Shown piece after piece: positions 51,592 to 62,990 of a stretch of 64,000 bases of DNA. Both the position numbers and the translations under genes were made by a program. The notes beneath the pieces were generated by a model. The model searched no databases. It was given only the letters and a program-made list of their open reading frames with translations, and was not told where the DNA came from. The DNA lies in the NCBI RefSeq assembly GCF_009730915.1, contig NC_052489.1, positions 31,055,916 to 31,119,915 on the forward strand, given 5' to 3'. Every line of letters begins with the position of its first letter. Position 1 is the stretch's first letter. The DNA comes from Dioscorea cayenensis subsp. rotundata (Eukaryota; Streptophyta; Magnoliopsida; Dioscoreales; Dioscoreaceae).

Positions 51592-53059
51592 GGATTTCTT
51601 ATAGGATAAAATATTCTAGAAATTGTGTTCAGTGGCATCCCACTAAAACTTGTTATTTATGTGGTAGAAGTTTTGATTTGCCTTGGAATTTTTAATCTTA
51701 TTATAGGGTATTCTGTGGAAGTCTAATTTTTGGGGTGCTTATAGTTTTGGCATTAGACAGGTAAGTAAACCGCATATAAACCTATATATATGTATATATA
51801 AATTTCTAATTATCGAAATGATTCAAATAATTATTTAATTACTTTGGGTTTTATTGTTAAAACTATTCATGGTGTTATGTTTAAATGTTTTGGGTTAAAA
51901 TACTGTATCTACCATTATCATCAGAATTTATAGATTTTTATTTATATATTTATTTGTTTATTTAATTGATTCTAAACTTGACTGCCATTGTTCTGTTAAT
52001 ATATTATATATTCTTATTTTTATTTTTACTTTGAACTTCTAGAGACAATGACTATTTAAAAGATTGAAATGGTTGCATAAATCTTGATTTATAATTTTAA
52101 ATATCCATTACTGCTATGGATTACTTATATTTTTAAATAATGTGGTTACCGCTTTTATTAATTTTTACTTATTCTTACCACATATTGGCATCTAACTCAT
52201 TTTTGAAATAATTAGAATTATTTTTCATTAGAAAAAGCAGGATCACCAAATTTCATTGTTGTGTTGACGATAATTTTGGACATGATATATTTTTGTATAG
52301 AAATTCGTAGTCCCCAATTAACAATGCAATAACCATGTCACTGGGGGTTAAACACTGACCGTGTCGACACGCATTTCCGACATAGAAACTATAGTTTCGC
52401 ACCCGTTCCGTCGGTGAAGAATAGCGAGCTCGATATTACGGCTCGGGTCACCGAGGGTAAACCTATGAGTTCTAAAATCCGACTCGGGTCACCGAGTTTA
52501 AATAAATGAGTTATGATATTTTGTTTTGGCATTAGATGTTTGGGGGACATATATGCTTGTTATTTTGGTAAACTAAATCTGTTATGATTTAATTCTGATT
52601 TCTGGATTTCATTTTGATATTTATTTCGCTTTGTTACATTTTGTATGTTTTTAGAAATTATTGAACATTTTTGTGATCCCGATGTTTTTAGTGGTTGCTT
52701 ACTGGGCTCCCAAGCTCATTAAGTTGTTCTCTCTATCTTTCAGATCAGGAGTAGGGTTGGGTGGTGGACAGTTTAGCGGGGTCGTTGAGCAAGTCGCCGC
52801 CTAGTCATATTTCAAGTTAATAAACTTTCTTGTTGTGAACCTAGAACTTATGTCTTATGTTTAATGTCTTGTGAGACACTTGTTACTTGCTTCCAATATA
52901 TATCGGGCATTGTGCCTCTATGTTGTTTTTGAAAGTTAATGTATTTGTTAAAGGTTGTTTTATCTAGTGTGAGACAGGTTTTGAGGCCTTGCGTGCCTAC
53001 TTGGTCACGACCTTGTAGGTATGCGGCCGTTTGTCAATGCTCTAGGTTCGGGGCGTGAC
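50554..53059 (+). repeat. 5' LTR of the chromovirus
   Basis: 2506 bp; includes an ATT microsatellite (51553-51591). Differences from the 3' LTR are mainly one- or two-base length changes, many in homopolymers. Confidence 0.93.
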
Positions 53060-53239
53060 AAATCTAGTGGTATCAGAGCGTTGTTGATTTCAATTAACTA
53101 TGATCTTAGTTTCCTAGCAATCTGATTTAGTTTGTTAGGGTGATCTGACAGATGTTTAGATTGGTATCCTTAGGTGTTATTGATCTGATAGGATCTTTTG
53201 TTTGAGTTTGCCTGATTGTATTTGGGTTTACCTTGCAGA

Positions 53240-54127
53240 ATGCCTCCTCGTAGGGATACTAGTAGAAGTGTTGCTGATTTGATGGGACAGTCCTCTACTG
53301 CCGGTGGAATCCCCGCCGAGGGAGGGACTAGTGATAGGATTGATAACCACGAAATTCCTGCTGAGGAAGGGACTAATAGGGTTGATAACCAGGAAACTTT
53401 GATGGATCTGGTTCGAGAAGTGGTAGGGTTGGTGCGTGATCAGAGACAGCAGCAGGCGTCAGCAGCACCACCACCACTACCGCCTCCTCCTTCGCCCTTT
53501 CCTCAGGAGCCTAAGGAGAAAACCATCATGGAATTCAAAAGATCTGGTCCACCACCATTCGAGGGAACTACTAATCCAGATGAAGTGGAAGTTTGGGTAG
53601 AAGAAATGGAGAAGGCTTTTGCTGTGATGAAGTGTACTGAAGAAGAGAAACTGAGGTTTGGTGTGTACATGCTCAAGGGTCCTGCAAATCATTGGTATCA
53701 AGGGGAGCTTCGCACTCGTCAGGGGAAACAGTTTGGTTCTTGGTTGCAATTGAGAGAAGCTCTTTTCTGCAAATATTTCACAAGGGACAAGATGGTCCAG
53801 TTTGAGAAGAAGTTCATCAATCTCACTCAGGGCAGTATGACAGTGGATGAGTATGAGATGGAATTTGACAGACTTTCGAGATATGCTCCGAAGCTGGTAG
53901 ATGATGATCATAGCAGGGCCAGACGTTTTGAGGGAGGATTGCAGGCACACATTCGTAGGGGGTTGGCCGCCTTGCACTTGACTAGCTATGCAGAGGTTGT
54001 GAGTCGAGCCAAGTCTTTGGACACTGTCTGGAGTGATACTAAAGATCAAAATAGAAGGTTTCAGAAAAAGAGGGATAGAAGCTTTGGCGATCGGAGGAAC
54101 CATCGATCGAAGTGGAGGAAAACCTAG
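53240..54127 (+). pseudogene. chromovirus gag, N-terminal part
   Basis: Open from the ATG at 53240 (MPPRRDTSRS) through the retrotransposon gag domain (W-V-E-E-M-E-KAF, YMLKGPANHWYQ, FCKYF, GSMTVDEYEMEFDRLSRYAP). It ends at a stop at 54127. Downstream, a degenerate zinc knuckle CFKCGEYG appears near 54290 in a shifted frame. Gag is therefore truncated. Confidence 0.85.
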
Positions 54128-54559
54128 GTTGGAGGCGAGACAAAGTGAATCCCAGACTGTGAATGGGCCACCAGTACAGCGGTCTCGTGGGTTTGCACTT
54201 GTTCGCCCTAGTGCAGACAGAGATGTGCTACTTGTGGAGGTTCGCATGCTCACTGCAGATTGCGGGGACGTATCTTTTGGGGCATGTTTCAAGTGTGGCG
54301 AGTATGGAGCATCAGTATTCTTTGGGTGTCCAGCGGTTTTCATCAGTGCGAGAGGACATCTAGGGATGCAGGGATTCGAGACAAGTGTCGGCGCCCAAGT
54401 CTCAGCGTCTTGGTCGGTGCGGGGGAAAGAGGTAGCTAGTGAGCGTCCCGACTTCCTCGACTCAGCGACGGGAAGGCCAAAGACCCGAGGCGTGTTTATG
54501 CGATGACTCACGAGGATGCACACGCCTCTAATGCGGTGGTGTCGGTACATTAGCGGTTT

Positions 54560-54900
54560 ACTCTGCGTATGCTTGCGTATTATTTGATTCTGGAGCTACG
54601 CATTCGTTTATCTCGTCTGCTTTTATTCGTAAGCATGCCCTACCTGTTATAGCTGTGGGTTATAATTTGTGTGTTGCAAACCCCTTTGGGAGTTGATATT
54701 GTGCTAATAGAGCATGCAAAGATTGCCCCATTATGGTTGCCGGTCAGCTGAGTTGTTAGCTCACTTGCATGTTATGACCATGGCCCGACTATGATGTTAT
54801 CTTAGGAATGGACTTTTTGTCTAAATTCCATGCCATAGTCGATTGTTATGCAAAAAGTGTAGTTTTTAAAATCCACGGAGAGCGAGTTCACCTTTCTTGG
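54560..54900 (+). pseudogene. chromovirus protease remnant
   Basis: The aspartic protease active site FDSGATHSF is readable at about 54583-54609, followed by FISSAFIRKHALPV. Frame breaks follow within 100 bp. The GMDFLSKFHA-like segment near 54810 is in another frame. Confidence 0.75.
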
Positions 54901-55013
54901 GAGTGATTACGCATCACGCCTCGTGTAATTTACGCTTTACAAGCTCGGAAATTACTTTTTGGGTGGAGTGTTCGGGATTTCTTGCAGCGATGATGGATGA
55001 CAAATTAGAAGGG

Positions 55014-56400
55014 CCGGTGTTAGAGGACATTTCGAGTGGTGAGGGAGTTTTTCGATGTTTTTCCCTCGAAGATCTTCACGGCTTGCCTCTGACGGAAGTT
55101 GAATTTGCTATTGATTTGGTTCGGGGAGCGAACCACATATCGAAGGCTCCTTACGAGGATGGCACTGCGAGGCAGAAAGAGTTAAAGAAGCAACTTGAGG
55201 AATTGCTTTGGAGAAGGGATTCATACGTCCTAGTGTTTCTCCCGTAGGGGTGCTCCGGTGTTGTTTGTTAAGAAGAAGGATGGTAGTTTGCGGTTGTGCA
55301 TAGATTATCGGGAGCTGAACAAGGTGACAGTGAAGAACCGGTATCCACTACCACGGATAGATGATCTTTTTGACCAGTTACAAGGTTCACAGATATTTTC
55401 AAAGATTGATCTTCGATCTGGATACCACCAGTTGAAGATTAGGCCGGAAGATGTGTCCAAATCTGCATTTCGCACTCGTTATGGACATTATGAGTTCCTT
55501 GTGATGCCTTTTGGGTTGACGAATGCCCCTGCGGCTTTTATGGATTTGATGAATCGGACCTTCCAGCCTTTCTTGGATAGGTTCGTCGTGGTGTTTATTG
55601 ATGATATTCTGGTGTATTCGAAGAGCCGGGAAGAACATGAAGAACACTTGAGGATTGTCTTTGGGCATCTTGAGAGAGAGGAAATTGTTTGCAAAATTCT
55701 CTAAGTGTGAGTTACAGTCTGGGACGAGGGTAGCTTTCCTTGGTCATGTGATAACCAAAGATGGGATTTTTGTTGATCCTAAGAAGGTTGAGTCAATTGT
55801 TGAATGGAAGAGGCCAACTAGTGTGACAGAGGTTCGTAGCTTTTTGAGGGTTAGCTGGTTACTATAGGCGGTTTGTGGAAGGGTTCTCGGGTCTTAGCGA
55901 CACCATTAACAAAGCTTACCGGAAAGAAACAAAAATTTCGAGTGAGTCCGATCGGTGCTGAGCGAGTTTCCAAGAGTTGAAGCACCGGTTGGTGTCTACT
56001 CCTATTCTCACACTTCCGTCTCCTGGTGAAGGTTTTACTATTTACAGCGATGCTTGTAAAACCGGACTTGGGTGTGTATTGATGCAGAATGGTCATGTGG
56101 TGGCTTATGCATCCAGGCAGTTGAAGCCATTTTGAGGTGAACTATCCCACTCATGACACGGAGTTAGCAGCGGTGATCTTCGCTCGAAGATTTTGGCGGC
56201 ATTATTTGTATGGAGAGACTTGTGAGGTGTTCTACGGATCACAAGAGCCTCAAATACATTTTCACCCAGAAAGAGTTGAACATGAGACAAAGGAGATGGC
56301 TGGAGTTGCTAAAGGATTATGATCTGACTATTAGTTATCATCCCGGGAAGGCAAAATGTAGTGGCTGATGCACTAAGCAGAAAGTCTTCTAGCAGTGTAG
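55014..56400 (+). pseudogene. chromovirus reverse transcriptase-RNase H
   Basis: The RT core is clean at 55258-55704 ([43 protein letters not shown] and the active site [10 protein letters not shown]). It then shifts frame near 55690 (KCELQSGTRVAFLGHV). RNase H pieces (FTIYSDACKTGLGCVL near 56033, [11 protein letters not shown] near 56140) lie in alternating frames. At least five frame changes. Confidence 0.85.
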
Positions 56401-57963
56401 CTGCATTGATTACATCCCAAAGACCACTTCTAGAGGATATGAGAAGAATGGAGCTACATGTGATTTTACAAGGTGCAGGTGGTTATTTGGCGAGTTTAGT
56501 GGTGCGGCCTATGCTCTTGGAGAGAATTAAAGAAGCACAAGCGGAAGACAACTATTTCCAGAAGATTCGTCAGGAGATAGAAGCTGGCACTCAAGTTCAG
56601 TTTCGGATCCACCACGATGGTTCAGTGAGATTTGGAGATCGGATCTGTGTTCCAAATGACTCAGAGTTAAAGAAAGAAATCATGGAAGAAGCTCGTTACA
56701 CCGATTATTGAGTTCATCCCACGGCGAGCACTAAAATGTACAAGGATCCGAAGAGTACTTTTACGGTGGAATAACATGAAGCGAGAGATTGCCCGGTTGT
56801 GGCACGGTGTTTAACTCTCGTCGTGAGGTTAAGGTGGAGCATCGAGAGACCCAGTGGGACTTCTTCAACCACTTCCGATCCCGAGTGGAAGTGGGAGAAT
56901 ATGCGATGGATTTTTGTGTGCGGTTTTCCTAGAACCCACAAGGGTACTGACAGTGTGTGGGTAGTGGTTGACTGATTAACCAAGTCCGCACATTTCTTGG
57001 CTGTGAAGACTGGCATGTCTTTGGAGAAGCTAGCAGAGATGTACATTGACCAAATTGTGAGGCTGCATGGTGTTCCAGTGTCAATCGTGTCAGATCGGGA
57101 CACCAGGTTCGTGGCACACTTCTGGAAAAGTTTGCATAAGGCTTTGGGAACTAAGTTGACTTTTCGAGCCTGACTTTTTCACCCATAAGCAGATGAGGCG
57201 ATCGAGAGAGACGAATCGGATCTTGGAGGATATGCTTCGGGCTTGTATGCTGAGATTTTGGGGGTTCATGGGATCGACACTTGCCTTTGATTGAGTTTGC
57301 TTATAACAATAGCTATCGAGCAAGCATCCGGATGGCTCCCTATGAGGCACTATATGGCGGGGAGATGCGGATCCCCTATTTCTTTGGGATGACGTGGGAG
57401 AGAGAAGATTGTTAGGGCCAGAGATTGTACAAATGACAGTGGAGAAAGTTCGATTGATCAGAGATCGTTTGCGAACGGCTCGAGGTAAAACGAGAAGAGT
57501 TATCGTCGATACTGGGAGAAGAAGTTTAGAATTTGAAGTGGGGGATCATGTGTTCTTGAGGGTCGCTCCAACCAAGGGAGTAATTCGTTTCGGCGTTAGA
57601 GGGAAGCTCAGTCCTCGATTTATTGGCCCATTTGAGATTTTAGAGCGCATTGGTGAAGTGGCATACCGACTTGCACTCACCGCCCTGACTCTTTCCCGTG
57701 TGCGATAATGTGTTCCACGTTTCTATCGTTTGAAAAAGTTCATCGCAAATCCTGATCATGTAATACAGTTCTCAGACTTTGAACTCAACAATGATATGAC
57801 ATATGAGGAGCGTCCTATGAAGATCGTGGACTTCAAAGAGCAAGCTTTAAGAAGACGGACCATTCCTTATGTAAAGGTTCAATGGAGCAATCATTCAGAG
57901 CGTGAAGCGACATGGGAGTTAGAGTCAGAGATGAGAGAAAGATACCCGTATCTTTTCATCTGA
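56340..57963 (+). pseudogene. chromovirus integrase and chromodomain
   Basis: Begins with the end of RNase H (DALSRKSSS near 56364). The integrase core is visible around 56930-57160 ([30 protein letters not shown]), interrupted by stops, followed by a C-terminal DNA-binding part (FEVGDHVFLRV). The end is a chromodomain-like segment (PYVKVQWSNHSEREATWE...MRERYPYLF), the hallmark of plant chromoviruses. Several frameshifts. Confidence 0.82.
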
Positions 57964-58011
57964 TCAGGTAAGAGTTTAGAGGACTAAACTTTCTTTTTAG
58001 GAGGGAGGAGT

Positions 58012-58991
58012 TGTGGGCCCCACACGTTTTTATTTTTATTTTTATTATTTTTTTCATTTAATTGTTTTGCATGTAAGGCTGTTACGGAAGAGGAAAAGAA
58101 ACTTTCCTTTTTTATTATTTTTTTTCTCTTAATTTTTCATACCTTATTAGGTTTTCAAACCCTAGCCGCCACCTCTTTGTTTCTCCCGAAATAGATTTCC
58201 GTTTGGACCAAGAAAGAGAGAGATCTTGTCTCTTTCTTCTTCTCTTCTTTTTTTTGGGTGTGTGGTGCCGGTGGCGAGGACGGAGATATGCCTCTTTGTC
58301 AAGGGTTGTGTTGTTATCGTTGAGAGGTAAACGTTCTCTTCCTAGATCTAGGGATTAAGTGGTGGATTGATTTTTCCTCATAATAAAAATAGACCATTTA
58401 GCAATAAATTTTTCTATGTTGATTTGCATGCCTTTGTTCATGATCAAGTTCTCTATGAGTTAAAAACATTGTTTTTATTTATTTGCATGTCGATATTTTT
58501 CGTCAGTTATAGATACTGTATTTGATGGCCGAGGTTGACAGTTTGTCTCGTATGCAAGCTTCCTGGTTTTAGAGCCTGTTGGTAGAATACTATTGATTGG
58601 GTAATTTTTGTTCTCATTTGATTGTAGTGAATGATAATATTGGTCCAAGATTGGTATCCAAACACATAATGCATTATTTAATTGTTGTTAAAAGCTGATA
58701 GTAGAGAGGGAATGGAGATTTTGTTTTAAAAGTGATATGAAAAGACAATCCCTTGCCTTTTATCTCATTTAATACATTATAGAAGCCATTACTGTGTCCC
58801 TTATGTTGTCAGCCTACTGTTTTTCTTTTTATGATTTTGTTATTGTTATTATTTTTCTAAATGTTTACTGATAAGCTTACTCTAATTATTCTTGGATTTG
58901 TAATTTGTAATTTCGGTTGGAATTCAATGACAAGCACTTTTAAATAATTTGTTGTATGTTGCCATTAGAACCCATAATTAGGGGAGTGCAC

Positions 58992-59039
<48 letters not shown>

Positions 59040-60527
59040 GGATTTCTTATAGGATAAAATATTCTAGAAATTGTGTTCAGTGGCATCCCACTAAAACTTG
59101 TTATTTATGTGGTAGAAGTTTTGATTTGCCTTGGAATTTTTAATCTTATTATAGGGTATTCTGTGGAAGTCTAATTTTTGGGGTGCTTATAGTTTTGGCA
59201 TTAGACAGGTAAGTAAACCGCATATAAACCTATATATATGTATATATAAATTTCTAATTATCGAAATGATTCAAATAATTATTTAATTACTTTGGGTTTT
59301 ATTGTTAAAACTATTCATGGTGTTATGTTTAAATGTTTTGGGTTAAAATACTGTATCTACCATTATCATCAGAATTTATAGATTTTTATTTATATATTTA
59401 TTTGTTTATTTAATTGATTCTAAACTTGACTCGCCATTGTTACATTAATATATTATATATTCTTATTTTTATTTTTACTTTGAACTTCTAGAGACAATGA
59501 CTATTTAAAGATTGAAATGGTTGCATAAATCTTGATTTTATAATTTTTAAATATCCATTCCGTTATGGATTACTTATATTTTTAAATAATGTGGTTACCT
59601 CGCTTTATTAATTTTACTTATTCTTACCACATATTGGCATCTAACTCATTTTTTGAAATAATTAGAATTATTTTTCATTAGAAAAACGGGATCACCAAAT
59701 TTCATTGTTGTGTTGATGATAATTTTTGGACATGATATATTTTTTTGTATAGAAATTCGTAGTCCCCAATTAACAATGCAATAACCCTCATCATCTGGGG
59801 TTAAACACCCGACCGGGTGTCGACACGCATCTTCGACATAGAAACTATAGTTTCGCACCGTTCCGTCGGTGAAGAATAACGAGCTTCGATATTCGCTCGG
59901 GTCACCGAGGGTAAACCTATGAGTTCTAAAAATCCGACTCGGGTCACCGAGTTTAAATAAATGAGTTATGATATTTTTGTTTTGGCATTAGATGTTTGGG
60001 GGACATATATGCTTTGTTATTTTTGGTAAACTAAATCAGTTATGATTTAATTTCGATTTGGATTTCATTTTGATATTTATTTTCGCTTTGTTACATTTTT
60101 TGTATGTTTTTAGAAATTATTGAACATTTTTGTGATCCCGATGTTTTTAGTGGTTGCTTCATCTGGGCTCCCAAGCTCATTAAGTTGTTCTCTATCTTCG
60201 GGATCGGGGAGTAGGGTTGGGTGGTGGGACGATTTAGCGGGGTCGTTGAGCAAGTCGCCGCCTAGTCATATTTCAAGTTAATAAACTTTCTTGTTGTGAA
60301 CCTAGAACTTATGTCTTATGTTTAATGTCTTGTGAGACACTTGTTACTTGCTTCCAATATATATCGGGCATTGTGCCTCTATGTTGTTTTTTTGAAAGTT
60401 AATGTATTTGTTAAAGGTTGTTTTATCTAGTGTGAGAGCGGGTTTTTGAGGCCTTGCGTGCTTTCACTTGGTCACGACCTAGTAGGTATGCGGCCGTTTG
60501 TCAATGCTCTAGGTTCGGGGCGTGACA
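58012..60527 (+). repeat. 3' LTR of the chromovirus
   Basis: 2516 bp, aligned throughout with the 5' LTR. The ATT microsatellite (58992-59039) is about three units longer than in the 5' LTR. Confidence 0.93.
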
Positions 60528-60683
60528 ATCACATATGCAAAGAGAATGATTATTTTAAAGTTTATTAATGTGATAAAATAGATAAATTATATTTTTATTA
60601 ATAAAATAAGATAATCAAATATCCTCCAATAGTAGAGACATACCAATAAACTTCAATATGAGATTGTTAGAAAGGTATACCCG

Positions 60684-60840
60684 ATGGTGTCTTCTGCCTA
60701 CTTAGAATTTTCTCTTCCTTATTTTACTTTCTTTGTTGTATTTTGTATCTTTTCACCCCTAGTGAGAGGAGTTTCCTATTTTGTACTGTCATTTTTTTTT
60801 TCAATAAATCTGTGATTTATTCACATTTATTTTAAAAAAA
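60684..60840 (+). mobile_element. Short poly(A) retroposon (LINE 3' end or SINE)
   Basis: About 155 bp ending ATAAATCTGTGATTTATTCAC...(A)7, between AAAGGTATACCCG (60671-60683) and AAAGTATACCGC (from about 60838), a near-perfect target duplication. The tail is shared with 37812-37908. Confidence 0.6.
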
Positions 60841-61115
60841 AGTATACCGCATAGAAGTGATCATAATTTTTTTTTTAATTTACAAAAAAAAATTAGAGGC
60901 AAGTGTATGCATGTTCGTTTGTGCATCGGATAAGGGTCATACAACTTTTTTGAAATATTTCTAATTATATAAAATAAATGGAAATATATTTTATTTAAAA
61001 TAATGTGTTTTTTTTATTCTTTAAAACACAATACTTTCTACCAATCCTTGTGGATTGCTATGTATCATTTTTTTTTTTATTCTAATATATGTGGTTTATT
61101 CATCTTTTTCATATA

Positions 61116-61182
<67 letters not shown>

Positions 61183-61904
61183 TTAAAACACAACACTTTT
61201 CAAATCTTTTGTTTTAAAATGTATATAAGCCATACTTATTTTATTCTTAAAACATCAACTATGTATTGAGAGGATCTACTAAGTAGAGTCAAATGATATT
61301 AGACTGTTACTATTAACTTTTTAAGTAAGTAAACCACTAATACTTACAGCTATATATATGTATGCCATTTTATTATGTTCCCATTTGATTAAATTATAAT
61401 TTATTTATTTTTATTAAATAAAATAACTCTTCTAACTTTTTATCTCTCATTTAACGATTAAAAAAATTATAATAATTTCAGACAAAAATAACATGATATT
61501 ATTTGAAAAAAATCCACTTTTATTCACACTCATTTAAAAGAAAAAAGTTTCAATTATTGTTTGCATAATAATTTTTTTAATAAAAAAATAAATAAATTAT
61601 AATTTTTATTTTTAAAAACAAGCAACTATACTTGTTCTTTTAATTCAAAGTGGTTTATCCATCTTTTCATCCTGAAAAACAAAAGAAAACAACAATCAAG
61701 TTAAATAGCTATTATCTGAATTAATAAGCTTATAACAATACAACCAAATAAGACAAAAAAAAGAGCAAAAATTCCAAAGGAAACAGAAAAAAAGAAAACA
61801 GCATATCGGAGAAGATGACATCCACCAGGAGGTTGCATAATAAAGTCAGCTGCTTTTAAGCTCTTCTTTTCTATAAAGTAAAAATCACTCATTCTTCAAA
61901 GGCG
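60841..61904. other. Intergenic with long AT microsatellite
   Basis: AT-rich, with an (AT)30 tract at 61121-61180. No gene recognised. Confidence 0.55.
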
Positions 61905-62290
61905 CTGTCACGGTTGAACACATGTTACACATCAATAGAGCGTGGAAAAGTGGAAACCAGCCAACCAGCCCCTCATTCTTCTTCATAGTTGGGACAATTG
62001 AGAGCCGGTCAACACCTACCCCAATGGTTTGCTCCGTCCCAATGATGTCCAACTCACCCGGTCAGGCAGCTTAGTCCACGGGCCCAGCTGATAGAGCTAG
62101 CTCCTTGCCGCCGGTGGGGTTCCCGCATCAACCGGCTATCGTTAACCGGTATATACCAAGCTGGCCCGGAGACTGCCCAATGATCGAGTACTTTTCTCTG
62201 CAAATTAATACTGCATGCTATCAAGGACGAGGTCAGCCAAAGAGCCGGCTCCGTTTGCCCTATCAAAATGTAGATCGGTAAACCAAACAA
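61905..62290. other. GC-rich island, unidentified
   Basis: About 385 bp of clearly higher GC than its neighbours, with recurring CCGGY words (GAGCCGGTCAAC, CAACCGGCTATCG, AACCGGTATATACC, AGAGCCGGCTCCG). It holds an 80-codon minus-strand ORF (62293-62054) without recognised motifs. It could be a promoter fragment, an organelle or repeat fragment, or an exon relic. Confidence 0.3.
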
Positions 62291-62339
62291 CATAATGAAC
62301 GGGAAGTATTAAAGATTAACAAATACTCTTTGCCCTATC

Positions 62340-62590
62340 AAAGTTCTTGTTACATTTAATTAATTCACACGATTAAAAAAATTTAATTAATATTAATTAA
62401 TTATCTATATTTTTAAAAAAAAATCAATACTTTCTAAAATTACTCTTATTTAAAACCCTACTAGTGGAGAATATAATCTAATGTTTAGTTAATTTTGATT
62501 TATTGAAATTTGTACAAAAACATTAAATTAAATGATAAATTTGGAAAAAATTATTTAATGTTATGTAAAGTTTCCAATACCACAAGTAAA
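62340..62590. mobile_element. Stowaway/mariner-like MITE, copy 2
   Basis: Homologous to 3831-4095: TTCTTGTTACATTTAATTAA start, central CCTACTAGTGGAGAATATAA, and ATTATTTAATGTTATGTAAA near the end. The terminal CTCCCTC is not preserved. Confidence 0.5.
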
Positions 62591-62868
62591 AAAGAATAAA
62601 GAAGAGCTCCAAAACATGAAAACTAAAAAGGAACGGAGAGATCGAGTAACAAAAAAAGGTATTAAAATAATTAAGTAAGCAATTTTTTTTTGAAAAAAAT
62701 AGATAAAGCACAGTACAATTAATTTGTTAAATGAGAGTAAAATAAAAAATAAAAAAAACGACCAGAAGCAAGTGATTGATATCTCTGTAAAATAGATAAA
62801 AGCACACAGTACGTAGGTGGTGTTGGGCTTGAGTTCCATCCTACATGGAGAAAGACCAAAATTTTAGA

Positions 62869-62990
62869 GGCCCATCCTATGTTAACTATTATGGTTTTGA
62901 TAATGTGATTCTAGAAGCATTTTTGGGTCATACTATGTTAAACTATTATGGTTTTGATAATGTGATTCTGGTAGTATTTTTTTGGGCATG
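62869..62990. repeat. Tandem 58-bp duplication
   Basis: Two adjacent copies of ATGTTAACTATTATGGTTTT / GATAATGTGATTCT followed by an AGYATTTTTGGG segment. Short ORFs here are not supported as genes. Confidence 0.7.

Larger units (their letters stand above)
50554..60527 (+). mobile_element. Ty3/gypsy chromovirus (Tekay/Del-like), defective
   Basis: A 9974-bp element with LTRs 50554-53059 and 58012-60527 (about 2.5 kb each, TGTGGGCCCCACACG...GGGGCGTGACA). Primer-binding site TGGTATCAGAGC (53067-53078, perfect initiator Met tRNA type) and a purine tract AGGAGGGAGGAG before the 3' LTR. Domain order gag-protease-RT-RNase H-integrase-chromodomain, which with the very long LTRs points to the Tekay/Del clade. 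No matching 5-bp target duplication is visible: 5' flank ends ...TATTT, 3' flank starts ATCAC. The internal region is full of frameshifts. Confidence 0.92.

Noticed and set aside
53477-54550. 357-codon minus-strand ORF over chromovirus gag
   Set aside because: Antisense shadow of gag; no domain, and the plus strand carries clear gag motifs.
62054-62293. 80-codon minus ORF in the GC-rich patch as a gene
   Set aside because: No recognisable motif, start context or splice partners; kept only as an unexplained patch.
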